Shown one piece after another: positions 52,033-60,877 of a stretch of DNA of 64,000 nucleotides; the stretch's first letter is position 1, and every line of letters starts with the position of its first letter. Source of the DNA: Haloplanus sp. HW8-1 (lineage in GTDB: Archaea; Halobacteriota; Halobacteria; Halobacteriales; Haloferacaceae). The notes beneath the pieces were generated by a model. That model worked only from the letters and a program-made list of their open reading frames with translations, did no database searches and was not told the DNA's origin. The DNA lies in contig NZ_CP098518.1 in NCBI RefSeq assembly GCF_023703795.1, positions 248,001 through 312,000 of the forward strand, written 5' to 3'. The position numbers and the translations under genes were made by a program.

Positions 52033-53484
52033 ATGGTCGACGACGCCTCTTGGGAGCGGGCGCTCCACGGACTGGCCGGCGAACTCGGGATGCCAGTCGA
52101 CGGCGGGGTCGAATCGGGGGCACTCGCGTACGCCCGGGAACTGCACGCCGCAATCGACGACCTTCCGGACGAGGCAGGTGATGCCCCCGATCCGGCGGGG
52201 GCACGGTCCGACGACGAGTACAACGCGTTCCTTGCCGTGTACGACGAACCCCGCACGACGGAGTCGAGCGGCACCCTCGACGGGGTGTCGATCGCTATCA
52301 AGGACAACATCGCCGTCCGGGGGCTCACGATGACGTGTGGATCGACCGACCTCTCGTATGTCCCGTCGTTCGACGCGACGGTGGTCGAACGGCTGCTCGA
52401 CGAGGGCGCACGCGTCGTGGGGAAGGCGAACATGGACGCGTTCGCCTTCGGCCCGGCCGGCGAGTGGAGCGAGTTCGGTCGCGTTCACAATCCGGTGGCG
52501 CCGGGGCGGGTTCCCGGCGGCACCTCGAGCGGGAGCGGTGTCGCCGCCGCCGCCGGCCTCGTCGACGCGGCGCTCGGGACGGATACGGGCGGGAGCGTCC
52601 GCGTCCCCGCGGCGTGCTGTGGCCTCGTCGGCGTAAAGCCCTCACACCACCTGGTCTCCCGGTACGGGGTCGTGGGGAACATGCCGTCGACGGACACGGT
52701 CGGGCCGCTGGCGCCCGACGTCGAGACGGCCACCCGGGTGCTGGACGCCATCGCCGGCCCCGACCCGCGCGATCCGGCCTCGGTGCGTCCCGACGCCGGC
52801 CCGATCGCCCACTCCCTCGGTGCCTTCGACTCGATACGGGTCGGCGTCGTCGAGTCCACGTTCGACCTCGTGGACGATCCGGTCGCGGACGCGATGGCCG
52901 GGGTCGCCGACGCACTCCGTGGCACCGAGGGGATCACCGTGACGCCCGTCCCGGTCGAAATCCCCGAGACGGTCGAATACGCCTACTCGCTCATGTACGG
53001 GGCCGAGTACGCGTGGCTCGTCGAGCAGTCCTTCGCCACGCGCGGTGACGGGCCAAGGGCCGATCCGGAATGGCTGCGGGCGTTCGCGTCGCCCCCGTTC
53101 AACACTCACGTCGCCGAGCGCGTTCTGCCCGGGGCGCTCGTGGATCGGCTGACGGACGGCCGCTCGTACGCCGCTGCCCGCCGCGAGGCCGCCGACTTCA
53201 CCGACCACCTGACCGAGCAGTTCGAGCACGTCGACGTCCTCCTCACCTCCACGCTTCGGACGCTCCCTCCCGAGTACGGCGCGATCCAGTCCGCCGAAGA
53301 CGGGCTGAAGTACTCGCTGTGCAAACCGTTCAGCCTCACCGGCCTCCCCGCCGTCTCGGTCCCTGCGGCGACGGTCGAGGGGCTGCCGGTCGGTGCGCAG
53401 GTGATCGCCCCGATGTTCGAGGACGGACGCGCGCTGCAGTGTGCGCGGGCGATCGAACGCGTCACTGAGGGTGGCGACGCGTAA
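52033..53484 (+). CDS. amidase-signature family hydrolase
   Basis: 483 residues. The Ser-cisSer-Lys triad is visible as Lys90 in SIAIKDNIAVRG, cis-Ser in PGGTSSGSGVAAAA (165/166) and nucleophilic Ser188 in GTDTGGSVRVPAACCG. A helical N-terminal 60 residues precede the core. Family members hydrolyse amides such as maleamate, allophanate, mandelamide or Gln-tRNA intermediates; there are no GatB/GatC genes here, so a catabolic amidase is likelier. An in-frame ATG at 52006 gives 9 more residues; 52033 is preferred from the TATA-like spacing. Divergent from the amidohydrolase operon and 21 nt convergent to the NicX-like gene. Confidence 0.9.
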   Translation: MVDDASWERALHGLAGELGMPVDGGVESGALAYARELHAAIDDLPDEAGDAPDPAGARSDDEYNAFLAVYDEPRTTESSGTLDGVSIAIKDNIAVRGLTMTCGSTDLSYVPSFDATVVERLLDEGARVVGKANMDAFAFGPAGEWSEFGRVHNPVAPGRVPGGTSSGSGVAAAAGLVDAALGTDTGGSVRVPAACCGLVGVKPSHHLVSRYGVVGNMPSTDTVGPLAPDVETATRVLDAIAGPDPRDPASVRPDAGPIAHSLGAFDSIRVGVVESTFDLVDDPVADAMAGVADALRGTEGITVTPVPVEIPETVEYAYSLMYGAEYAWLVEQSFATRGDGPRADPEWLRAFASPPFNTHVAERVLPGALVDRLTDGRSYAAARREAADFTDHLTEQFEHVDVLLTSTLRTLPPEYGAIQSAEDGLKYSLCKPFSLTGLPAVSVPAATVEGLPVGAQVIAPMFEDGRALQCARAIERVTEGGDA

Positions 53485-53505
53485 CCGACCGGCGGCGGCC
53501 GCGCA

Positions 53506-54492
53506 TTACGGGGGCGAAAAGAACGTGAACTCGCCGTCCTCGAGGACGACCTCGTCGTCGAGTCGTAACGTCGGGTCCGACATCATCGCGTCGAAGTGTA
53601 CGGGCGCTTGGGTCGTCCCCCCGAGCGTGCTGCTCGTCCCGATGCCCACGTGGACGCTGCCGAAGACGCCGTGCTCGTTCGAGAACCAGCCGTTGAACGA
53701 CGTACACTCGGGGTTCATTCCCACGGCGAGTTGTGCGATGTTGTAGACGGCCGGATCGTCGTGTGCCGCCCAGACCTCGGCGATCCGCTCGGCCTCGTCG
53801 CCGCCCTCGACGGTCGTGACCGCCCCGTCTTCGACCTGCATGCTGACCGGCTCCGACAGGACGCCGATGTCGAGGTTCGGGATCGACCCGTCGAAGACCA
53901 GCCGTCCCTCGGCCTGTCCCTCGACGGGTGAGACGTTCGCCTCGATGTTCACCGCGGCGGTGAACTCGCCGGGCGAATCCGCGATCCCGGGGTGGGCGTT
54001 GCCCGGCCGACCGCTGAGGTCGAAGGTGGCGTCGGTTCCGGACGGGCTCGTGAGGTGGGCCTCGTCGGCCTCCCCGAGTTTGGCCGCCATCTCCTCGCAG
54101 TGGGGTTGCATCGCCTCGTAATCGGCGTAGAGTCCGCCCGTCACGAGCTGTTCCGGGGTGTGTTTGACCAGGCTGATGACCCGCACGCCGTTGGCCAGTG
54201 CCTCCTGTGTCGGTTCAGAATGGGTGATCGAGCGATGGACGGGGGTGATGACGACGTCGGGCTCCTGCATCGCCGCGGCGACGGTCTCGGGCGGTGCGTT
54301 TCCGTCGTACTCGCGGGGGTCCATGAGCGTCATCGATACCTCGGCGTCCAAGTTTCGCGCTGCGGCGGCGACACGTTCGGCCACGGTGGCGGTCCGCCAG
54401 TCGCCGACCACCAGGACGCGTTCTCCGGGCTCGATCGCGGCACACGTCTCCGCGACGACGTTCGCTCCGTTCATCTCCTCGATGGATCGCAT
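53506..54492 (-). CDS. M29 aminopeptidase/NicX-like metalloenzyme
   Basis: 328 residues. The N-terminus (AIEPGERVLVVGDWRTATVAERVAAAAR) and C-terminal metal site region (VFGSVHVGIGTSS, GTTQAPVHFDAMMSDPTLRLD, with a Glu and His pattern in FNGWFSNEHG) resemble aminopeptidase T and 2,5-dihydroxypyridine 5,6-dioxygenase (NicX), which share the fold. Haloarchaeal members are often labelled leucyl aminopeptidase, without proof. Adjacent amidase and ACMSD-type genes would suit an N-heterocycle or aromatic amide route. Promoter CTATATTTAAC centred near 54516 lies 24 nt upstream, with the palindrome TGCAATTGCA between it and the ATG. Confidence 0.75.
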   Translation of the reverse strand: MRSIEEMNGANVVAETCAAIEPGERVLVVGDWRTATVAERVAAAARNLDAEVSMTLMDPREYDGNAPPETVAAAMQEPDVVITPVHRSITHSEPTQEALANGVRVISLVKHTPEQLVTGGLYADYEAMQPHCEEMAAKLGEADEAHLTSPSGTDATFDLSGRPGNAHPGIADSPGEFTAAVNIEANVSPVEGQAEGRLVFDGSIPNLDIGVLSEPVSMQVEDGAVTTVEGGDEAERIAEVWAAHDDPAVYNIAQLAVGMNPECTSFNGWFSNEHGVFGSVHVGIGTSSTLGGTTQAPVHFDAMMSDPTLRLDDEVVLEDGEFTFFSPP

Positions 54493-54495
54493 GGG

Positions 54496-54521
54496 TGCAA
54501 TTGCATCAAACTATATTTAAC
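54496..54521 (-). promoter_or_regulatory. TATA box and small palindrome before the NicX-like gene
   Basis: ACTATATTTAAC (54510-54521) is a strong TATA-like element. TGCAATTGCA (54496-54505), a perfect 10-bp palindrome, lies between it and the start codon, where a repressor could act. Confidence 0.5.
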
Positions 54522-54525
54522 AGTT

Positions 54526-55716
54526 TCACCGCTGCTGGGCGGAGCGAACCAGTATCACGAGCGTCCCGACGGTGAGGACTCCGGCGACAAGACCGTACGC
54601 GACCCCCCACCCGGCCGCGTCGACGACCGTGCCGACGATCAACGGACTCAGCGAACCGAGCGTCATGAAGGTGGACCGAAACAGTCCGAACCCGACGCCT
54701 CGTTCCTCGGAGTCGAGTCGATCCAGCGCCCGGGAGTGGATAGACGGTCCACCGCTCATGGCCGCGCCGATGAGGACCGTCGCGGCGACGACGACGGGGA
54801 ACGAGTCGGTGACGACGATGAGTCCGAAGTTGCTCACTCCGACGAGAAAGACGGCGGCGATCGCCGGATCGCGCCCGATCCGGTCGGATATCGCGCCAGT
54901 CACCGGCTGTGCCACGGCGACGGTCACGAAATAGGCCGAAAAGAGAATCCCCGCCGTACCGACGGTGAGACCGTGATAGGCGACGAGGAACGTCGGAAGG
55001 AACGACAGCGTGGCCTGGACGGAGAACTCGTGGGCGACGGCGACGGCAGTCGTCGTCAGCAACCCGGGTCGAGTCCCGAAGTCGGCGAACGTCCGCAGGT
55101 CCACCAGTTCTCGAAGCGAAGCGCCAGCGTTGACCGGTGGGGTGGAGCCGAGGAGGGTCGACACGAGCGCCGCCGCCGTCGCCACGAGCCCCGCGGCAAA
55201 GAGGAACGCACTCCGCCAGCCGGCGACGGAGAGGAGAACGGCGACGACCATCGGTGCGAGAAAGCCGCCGAGATTCGACCCCGCTTCGTGGAGGCCGATC
55301 GTTCGGCCGATGTCGTCGAACCGGCGCGATAGCAGGGCGGCCGAGACCGGGTAGTACACGCCCGCTCCGATACCCAAGAATCCGATACAGACGGCGACGA
55401 CGATAAACGACGGCGAGACCGCGATCAAGAGACTCGCGAGTAGCGTGGCGCCGAGCGTGCCGACGATGACCCGGCGCTCGCCGAACCGATCGCCGAACAC
55501 GCCGCCGGGGAGCTGAACGAGCGAATAGGTGAGCCACATGCCGCTTATCGCTGCGCCGACGAGGCTCGTGGAGACGGCGAATACGTCGATGAACTCGGGG
55601 ACGAGTGGACTGACGGCGATCTGGGTAAACCGCACCGAAAAGAACGCGGCCATCAGGACGCCGAGCGTCGTATGTCGAGTCCGCCACCGATTTCGCATCC
55701 TACGCAGTCCGGACAT
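54526..55716 (-). CDS. MFS transporter (12-helix)
   Basis: 396 residues, 12 hydrophobic helices; MSGLRRMRNRWRTRHTTLGV leads into VLMAAFFSVRFTQIAVSPLV. MFS loops are GGVFGDRFGERRVIVGTL and TGAISDRIGRDPAIAAVF. It shares the N-terminal pattern (RxxISPLVPxxIDxF) and much else with the 26674 carrier, so the two are paralogues. Substrate unknown; it lies next to the NicX-like and acyl-CoA dehydrogenase genes and may import their starting compound. The 33 nt before the NicX-like gene contain that gene's promoter, so the two are not one operon. Confidence 0.86.
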   Translation of the reverse strand: MSGLRRMRNRWRTRHTTLGVLMAAFFSVRFTQIAVSPLVPEFIDVFAVSTSLVGAAISGMWLTYSLVQLPGGVFGDRFGERRVIVGTLGATLLASLLIAVSPSFIVVAVCIGFLGIGAGVYYPVSAALLSRRFDDIGRTIGLHEAGSNLGGFLAPMVVAVLLSVAGWRSAFLFAAGLVATAAALVSTLLGSTPPVNAGASLRELVDLRTFADFGTRPGLLTTTAVAVAHEFSVQATLSFLPTFLVAYHGLTVGTAGILFSAYFVTVAVAQPVTGAISDRIGRDPAIAAVFLVGVSNFGLIVVTDSFPVVVAATVLIGAAMSGGPSIHSRALDRLDSEERGVGFGLFRSTFMTLGSLSPLIVGTVVDAAGWGVAYGLVAGVLTVGTLVILVRSAQQR

Positions 55717-55876
55717 CTATCGAATCGATGTAGCCGTGACCGAGCGATCGAAGTGGTCGAACATCGCTATCGTTACCCCTCTATTCCGTGGGACCGGGTC
55801 GGTTGCCGAACTTCGGCCCGACTGCCACTTAACGCTGCTGTCCGCCTCCACCGTCGGGTCCAGGGACGGCCCCCGA

Positions 55877-55886
55877 GGTATATAAC
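55877..55886 (+). promoter_or_regulatory. TATA box of the acyl-CoA dehydrogenase gene at 55912
   Basis: GGTATATAAC centred about 30 nt upstream of the ATG at 55912; decides that start over the long open frame before it. Confidence 0.65.
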
Positions 55887-55911
55887 TCCGCGCGCCCACC
55901 CCCACGTACCG

Positions 55912-57051
55912 ATGCTCTCGTATACGGACGAGCAGCGAATGCTGTTCGACACGGCGCGCGGGATGGCCGAAGACGAGTTCGCCGCCGACGCGTTCACGTG
56001 GCAGGGGGAACGCCCCGTCGAGAACGTGGAACTGCTGATGGATCGGGGCTTTTTCGGGATCAACTTCGATCCGGAGTACGGCGGCGGCGGAATGACCGAG
56101 TTGGAGGCGCTCCTGTTGATCGAAGCGATCGGTCGCGTTTGTCCCGACACCGCCCGCACGATTCACACCCAGCATTTCGTGGCGCCCCACAGCATCCACC
56201 GACTCGGCACCCACGAAGCGAAAGAGAAGTACCTCCGGCCGCTTCTGGAGGACGGCGAGTTCGTCTGCTTTGCCGTCTCCGAACCGCAGGCTGGCTCCGA
56301 TGTGAACGCGATGGACACCTCGGTCTCCGAGGAGGACGGTGGGCTCGTACTGAACGGCGAAAAGATGTGGGTGAGCGGCGGTGGCGAGGCCGAGGCGGCG
56401 GTCGTCTGGGCGCGGTTCCCGGAGGGGTTGGGGTCGGTCGTCGTCGACATGGACGCGCCGGGCGTCGACGTCTTCCGGGAGGACGTCAACATGAGCGACC
56501 ACAGGCAGGCACAGATCCGGTTCGACGACGTCGAGATTCCGGAGATCGACGTCCTCTCCCGCGGCAAACGGGAGTTCGTCGAACAGGTCAAGGCGCTCAA
56601 CTGGGAGCGGATCAGCGCCGGAGCGATGTCGAACGCCAAGGCCCTGTGCGCGCTCGATCGGTCGCTCGAGTACGCCCAGCACCGCGTCCAGTTCGACCAG
56701 CCCATCGCCGACTTCCAGGGGATCGAATGGAAGTTGGCCGACATGGCGACGAAGATCGAAACCTCGCGGGCGCTGACGCATGTCACCACCGCCCGAGGGC
56801 TCGAACGCGAGGACGGCGTTCCGGACAGACTCCACTCGTCGATGGTCAAACTGCAGGCCGCACGGATGGTCGACGACGTCGTCGACCAGGCATTACAGAT
56901 CCACGGGGCCAACGGCTACGAACGGGGCCATCCGATCGAACAGCTCTACCGGATCGGACGGCGCTGGCGGATCGCCGGTGGGACCGACGAGATACAGAAA
57001 AACGGCATCGCCTCCGTCCTCAAGGACGACGGACTGGACGCGCTGTACTGA
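55912..57051 (+). CDS. acyl-CoA dehydrogenase with isovaleryl-type catalytic base
   Basis: 379 residues. FAD and substrate segments are CFAVSEPQAGSDVNAMDTS and KMWVSGGGEA, and QFDQPIADFQGIEWKLADM and QIHGANGYERGHPIEQLYR mark the C-terminal domain. The usual catalytic Glu position before GT is Gly here (RIAGGTDEIQKN); a Glu at residue 232 (NWERISAG) lies where isovaleryl-CoA dehydrogenase keeps its base (LERLVLAGG there), so this is probably the base, which favours branched or bulky acyl-CoAs. A relative at 62324 has Asp at this site. First of a plus-strand run with an SDR, a cupin and a CMD-family protein. Confidence 0.9.
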   Translation: MLSYTDEQRMLFDTARGMAEDEFAADAFTWQGERPVENVELLMDRGFFGINFDPEYGGGGMTELEALLLIEAIGRVCPDTARTIHTQHFVAPHSIHRLGTHEAKEKYLRPLLEDGEFVCFAVSEPQAGSDVNAMDTSVSEEDGGLVLNGEKMWVSGGGEAEAAVVWARFPEGLGSVVVDMDAPGVDVFREDVNMSDHRQAQIRFDDVEIPEIDVLSRGKREFVEQVKALNWERISAGAMSNAKALCALDRSLEYAQHRVQFDQPIADFQGIEWKLADMATKIETSRALTHVTTARGLEREDGVPDRLHSSMVKLQAARMVDDVVDQALQIHGANGYERGHPIEQLYRIGRRWRIAGGTDEIQKNGIASVLKDDGLDALY

Positions 57052-57216
57052 ACGTCCGGTTCGCCGGCGGACGCTCCGGATGGTCGACCGGTTCGGGAAA
57101 CGAGTCGACGCTGTCTGCGGTGTGGACGTCGAGACATACTCCTCTCACCGGCGTGACTGCCATCGACAGTCTCTTACCCGCGAGCGACGATGCAACGTGC
57201 AACGTTGACAACCGAC

Positions 57217-58056
57217 ATGAGCTCCGAAGAGATCGAGGAGACGGTCGAGCGTGTGCGGGAAGCGAGCAAACGAGGCGATTTGGACGGGAAGGTCGCGATC
57301 GTCACCGGGGCCGGCACCCGTGGCGGCGAGGGCGTCGGGAACGGTGCGGCGACGGCGATCCTCCTCGCCAGACAGGGGGCGACGGTGACGCTGGTCGACA
57401 AGGAACCCGAGTACATGGAGATCACCGAACGCGTCATCGAGGAGGAGGGTGGCGACTACCTCTCCCTGGAGGGTGACGTCACCGATCCGGACGACTGTCG
57501 ACGGATCGTCGAGGAGACGGTGTCCCGGTTCGGTTCGCTCCACGTCCTCCACAACAACGTCGGCGGTGGCGCGCCCCGGGAGAGCGTCGAGAAGGCGAGT
57601 TCCGACACGTGGGAGGCGTCGCTCTCGATAAACCTGATGAGCGCCGTCTCGATGTCGAAATACGCCGTTCCTCACATCAGGGACAGTGGCGGTGGATCGA
57701 TCATCAACGTCTCCTCGACGACTGCCTTGCGCCCGAAACGTGACGGCTCCTCGGCCCCGTACACGACGACGAAATCGGCCATGATGGGGCTCACCCGGGC
57801 GATGGCCCGGGACCACGGTGACGATCGGATCCGGGTGAACTGTCTCCTTCCGGGACTGATCTGGACGCCCGGCATCGCGCGCCACCTCGCCGACGAGCGG
57901 GAGAAACGCAAGGAGGCCACCCCCTACGCTCTCGAGGGTAGTCCGTGGGACGTCGGCTGGACGGCGGTCTTTCTCGCCAGCGATCGGTCGCGGTTCATCA
58001 CGGGGGCGGCGATCCCCGTGGACGGGGGGCTCCTCCTCACGGCGGCCGACCACTGA
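57217..58056 (+). CDS. short-chain dehydrogenase/reductase (SDR)
   Basis: 279 residues. Cofactor loop TGAGTRGGEGVGNGAATAI is longer than the standard TGxxxGxG; NNVGGGAPRE replaces NNAG; Ser in NVSSTTALRPKRDG and Tyr/Lys in APYTTTKSAMMG are present, and FITGAAIPVDGG closes the fold. The altered loops resemble SDRs acting on ring or hydroxyacyl compounds. An ATG at 57190 is in frame 27 nt upstream and cannot be excluded. It follows the acyl-CoA dehydrogenase by 165 nt on the same strand, so a 3-hydroxyacyl-CoA oxidation is one possible role. Confidence 0.87.
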   Translation: MSSEEIEETVERVREASKRGDLDGKVAIVTGAGTRGGEGVGNGAATAILLARQGATVTLVDKEPEYMEITERVIEEEGGDYLSLEGDVTDPDDCRRIVEETVSRFGSLHVLHNNVGGGAPRESVEKASSDTWEASLSINLMSAVSMSKYAVPHIRDSGGGSIINVSSTTALRPKRDGSSAPYTTTKSAMMGLTRAMARDHGDDRIRVNCLLPGLIWTPGIARHLADEREKRKEATPYALEGSPWDVGWTAVFLASDRSRFITGAAIPVDGGLLLTAADH

Positions 58057-58163
58057 TCCGGGTGCGAGCGCCGCTCGTTTTCCGCCGGACCGTCTCGCCG
58101 CCCCCCGGAGTCCCTCCGTGGGGCCACCTCCACTTTTTTCAACGATCGCTCCGACCGGGGACC

Positions 58164-58553
58164 ATGGTCAGACATTACCACTCGGAGCGAGTCCCTGCCG
58201 TCTACAACGAAGAGGACATCCCGAAACACGACCGCAGTGGTGGCGCGACGCAGTGGTATTTCAGGGGGTTCGAGACGCTGATGGGGATCACGAACATCCC
58301 CCCGGGATCGGCGGAGGAGATTCACTCCCACCCCTGGGAACAGATCGTGTTCATGCTCGACGGGTCGTGCCGGTTTCACGTCGACGGGGAGACGAAACAC
58401 CTCGAAGCGGGAGACGTACTGGTGGTCCCTCCCGAGGTCGAACACGGCATCGAGGAACAAGACGAGTCCGGCAAACTGCTGTTCACCGGTCCGCTCCGAG
58501 AGGACATGGCACGGCTCACGGAGTATCAAGAGGAGTTCGTGAGCTACGACTGA
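58164..58553 (+). CDS. cupin-domain protein
   Basis: 129 residues, one cupin barrel. Motif 1 is seen as SAEEIHSHPWEQIVFMLDG (two His and Glu metal ligands) and motif 2 as LEAGDVLVVPPEVEHGIEE (His ligand). N-terminal YHSERVPAVYNEEDIPKHD and RGFETLMGITNIPPG are typical of small cupins near aromatic or polyketide-like catabolic genes. It may be a dioxygenase, isomerase or sensor; the sequence does not say which. TTTTTTCAAC about 28 nt upstream could be a TATA element. Confidence 0.85.
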   Translation: MVRHYHSERVPAVYNEEDIPKHDRSGGATQWYFRGFETLMGITNIPPGSAEEIHSHPWEQIVFMLDGSCRFHVDGETKHLEAGDVLVVPPEVEHGIEEQDESGKLLFTGPLREDMARLTEYQEEFVSYD

Positions 58554-58638
58554 CCGCCCCCTGCCGGCGTGGGGACGACGGGGTCGTTCCCGGGGACACG
58601 CACTAAGGATTATTACGGGTCCATCCGTCTTCGGTCCC

Positions 58639-59193
58639 ATGCAGGGCGAGACCGACAGACTGCCGTTTATCACGGAGCGGGATCAGCTACCCGCGGACCA
58701 GCACGAACACTACGACCGCATCGCGGACACGCGCGGGCACGTCATCGGGCCGTTCGGCGTGCTGTTGAACAGCCCGCCCGTCGCCGGACTGATCGGGGAT
58801 GTGGGGACGTACGTTCGCTTCGAGAGCGTGCTGTCCGGTGACGAACGGGAACTCATCATCCTCACCGTCGCCCGCGAGTTCGGCTGTCGGTTCGAGTGGG
58901 TGGCCCACGAACCGCTGGCCCGCGAGGCGGGCGTCGACGACGCGGTCATCGAGGCGGTGCTCGACGACGACCCGGTCGACGGGCTGTCGGATCCGGCGGC
59001 GCTCATCGTCGAATACGTCCGGAGCCTCCTCCGTGACAACGCCGTCCCGACGCCGCTGTTCGAACGGGCCAAGGACCACTTCGGAACGAGAGGGATCACC
59101 GACGCGACCGCCACCATCGGGTACTACAGCATGCTCGCGTATATCCTCAACGCGTTCGAGGTGGTGCCGGAGGACGGGTCGTCCCCGTGGTGA
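58639..59193 (+). CDS. carboxymuconolactone decarboxylase/AhpD-like family protein
   Basis: 184 residues. The CMD helix pair is evident in FGVLLNSPPVAGLIGDVGTYVRF, ERELIILTVAREFGCRFEWVAHEPLAREAGV. There is a single Cys in the GCRFEWVAH motif, not the CxxC of AhpD peroxidase, so a peroxidase role is less likely than a decarboxylase or hydrolase-type one. The E-x8-C/x-E-W-x2-H arrangement is that of the many CMD-like proteins found with acyl-CoA and aromatic catabolic genes. GATTATTAC near 58611 is a possible TATA element 28 nt upstream. Confidence 0.87.
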   Translation: MQGETDRLPFITERDQLPADQHEHYDRIADTRGHVIGPFGVLLNSPPVAGLIGDVGTYVRFESVLSGDERELIILTVAREFGCRFEWVAHEPLAREAGVDDAVIEAVLDDDPVDGLSDPAALIVEYVRSLLRDNAVPTPLFERAKDHFGTRGITDATATIGYYSMLAYILNAFEVVPEDGSSPW

Positions 59194-59224
59194 GTGACTC
59201 GATATAAGGGGCGACGCGTCGCCG

Positions 59225-60319
59225 TCAGTCGGGGTAGAGCGCCGCATGAATGATGTCCGGATCGAACGCGTCGCCGGCCAACTGACGCTGGATGGCGGTG
59301 TCGGCTTCGGAGACAGGGAACGTGTGTGTGTTGATTCGCGCCACGTCTTCGGCGTGGGCTTCGACCAGTTCCATCGCGGGTTCGACGTCGAGTGCCTGTC
59401 CCCGCCCGCCGATGATGCTGATCTCGTCGCGCACGATCCGGTCCGTTTCGATCTCGGTGGCTTCGCCGACGATCCCGGGTAAGACGAGGCGCCCGAGCGG
59501 AGCGACGAGGTCGAGTCCGAGTTCGACGGCCCGCGAGTCCGGGGCCGCGACGACGACCACCTCCGGCCCCTCACCGTCGGTTGCCTCGTCGACGACGGCC
59601 TCCGGGTCCTGCTCGTCGATGGTGACCGTGTGGGTCGCGCCGAGGTCCTCGCCGAGCGCCAGTCGGTCGCCGTCGGACGCGAGTCCCAGCAGGACGACCG
59701 GATCCGCACCCGCTTCGGCCGCGACGAGCACCGTCGAGAGCCCCTGGGCTCCCGGACCGATGACGACGACGTCGTCGGTCGGGCCGACCTCCCCTTTGGT
59801 GTGGGCCCACCGGACGCCGTTCCCGATGACGGTCCCGAGACACGCCGCTTCCGGGGGAACCTCCTCGGCGACGGGGTGGAGCTTCGAGTTCCGATGGAGA
59901 TACATGTACTCGCCGTACCCGCCCCAGAGGTGCGGTGGCTGGTCGGCGGTCATCGTCACGCCGTAACAGCGACCCTCGTCGCACATGTGGTAGTTACCAC
60001 GCTGGCAGTTCCGGCACGCGTAACAGGGAATGTACGGCTCCGGAACGACCCGGTCACCGAGCGACACGCCGAAGCGATCGAGCGCGTCGTCGCTCGCCTC
60101 GACCACCCGCCCGACCACCTCGTGGCCGAAGACGACCGGATAGTACGTGCTGTACCCCTTTCCCTGATAGCGGCCGATGTCGGACCCACAGACGGACGTC
60201 ATCTCCACTTCGAGCAGTCCGCCGCCCGTCTCGGACACGTCGGGCACGTCGAAGGACTGCATCTCGAGTGCTTCGGGCGCCGTCAGGACCATCGACTCCG
60301 TTCGGTTCGGTAGCTCCAT
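59225..60319 (-). CDS. medium-chain zinc-dependent alcohol dehydrogenase
   Basis: 364 residues. Catalytic zinc site TSVCGSDIGRYQGKG and FGHEVVGRVV, structural zinc loop CYACRNCQRGNYHMC, and Rossmann motif VVVIGPGAQGLSTVLVAAEAG are all canonical. An insert with MTADQPPHLWGGYGEYMYLHR lies before the cofactor domain. Family resemblance is to sorbitol/threonine/formaldehyde-type dehydrogenases; substrate unknown. Unlike the 19577 protein, its catalytic Cys is retained. Its C-terminus faces the CMD gene with 31 nt between; CAATTTTCC about 33 nt before the ATG is a possible promoter. Confidence 0.9.
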   Translation of the reverse strand: MELPNRTESMVLTAPEALEMQSFDVPDVSETGGGLLEVEMTSVCGSDIGRYQGKGYSTYYPVVFGHEVVGRVVEASDDALDRFGVSLGDRVVPEPYIPCYACRNCQRGNYHMCDEGRCYGVTMTADQPPHLWGGYGEYMYLHRNSKLHPVAEEVPPEAACLGTVIGNGVRWAHTKGEVGPTDDVVVIGPGAQGLSTVLVAAEAGADPVVLLGLASDGDRLALGEDLGATHTVTIDEQDPEAVVDEATDGEGPEVVVVAAPDSRAVELGLDLVAPLGRLVLPGIVGEATEIETDRIVRDEISIIGGRGQALDVEPAMELVEAHAEDVARINTHTFPVSEADTAIQRQLAGDAFDPDIIHAALYPD

Positions 60320-60538
60320 GGCGTGAGGGTGGATTCTACACCCTGTTCAATTTTCCGTAACGAATCTGTCAGGTCGTGTGGTGTTGCGGTCGGGGTCTCG
60401 GGACACACCACGGTAGCCTTACGACAGCGTACAGACGAGGTGACGGGTAGCGAACGCACGGAACGGGTCTCGCTGTCGAACGCCTCTTCGCGGAACGCGA
60501 GTCGCCCCCGACGTCGTCCGCTCCCCCCGTCCGCCGGG

Positions 60539-60877
60539 TCACCGTCGGTCGGGGATCCCGATACCCAAGAGGAGATAGGAGAGCGACTTCCCGTGTGCGT
60601 CCTGACACAGCGTGGTCGTCACGTCGCCGGCCGCCCTGTCCGAGACGACGAAGTTGAACGCGCGCAACTGCGGCAGGTCGTACCGCGTCACGTCCCCCTT
60701 GATCAGCGGACCGAACGCGTCGGCGACTCGCTCCTCGGTGAGCACGGCCGCGAGGACGTCGAACGCCTCGTCGTCGTCGGCGACGACCGCGACGTTCACG
60801 TCCCGTCCCTTGTCGCCGGCGCGGGCCGCTGCGATGTCCCGAACGGTGCGCGTGCCGTCGTGGTCGGCGTCACTCAT
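60539..60877 (-). CDS. AtuA-associated ferredoxin-fold domain protein
   Basis: 112 residues matching the domain that in many bacteria forms the C-terminus of AtuA: AAARAGDKGRDVNVAVVADD, GPLIKGDVTRYDLPQLRAFNFVVSD and DAHGKSLSYLLLGI. Its ATG lies inside the end of the AtuA gene (8-nt overlap, 60870-60877), so the split pair is translated together. Presumably both chains form one complex. AtuA was found in acyclic terpene (citronellol/geraniol) utilisation in pseudomonads, but its reaction is not established. Confidence 0.8.
   Translation of the reverse strand: MSDADHDGTRTVRDIAAARAGDKGRDVNVAVVADDDEAFDVLAAVLTEERVADAFGPLIKGDVTRYDLPQLRAFNFVVSDRAAGDVTTTLCQDAHGKSLSYLLLGIGIPDRR

Noticed and set aside
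55998-57476. 492-codon plus-strand frame over the acyl-CoA dehydrogenase
   Set aside because: Out-of-frame reading of a well-supported gene; repetitive Arg/Gly content.
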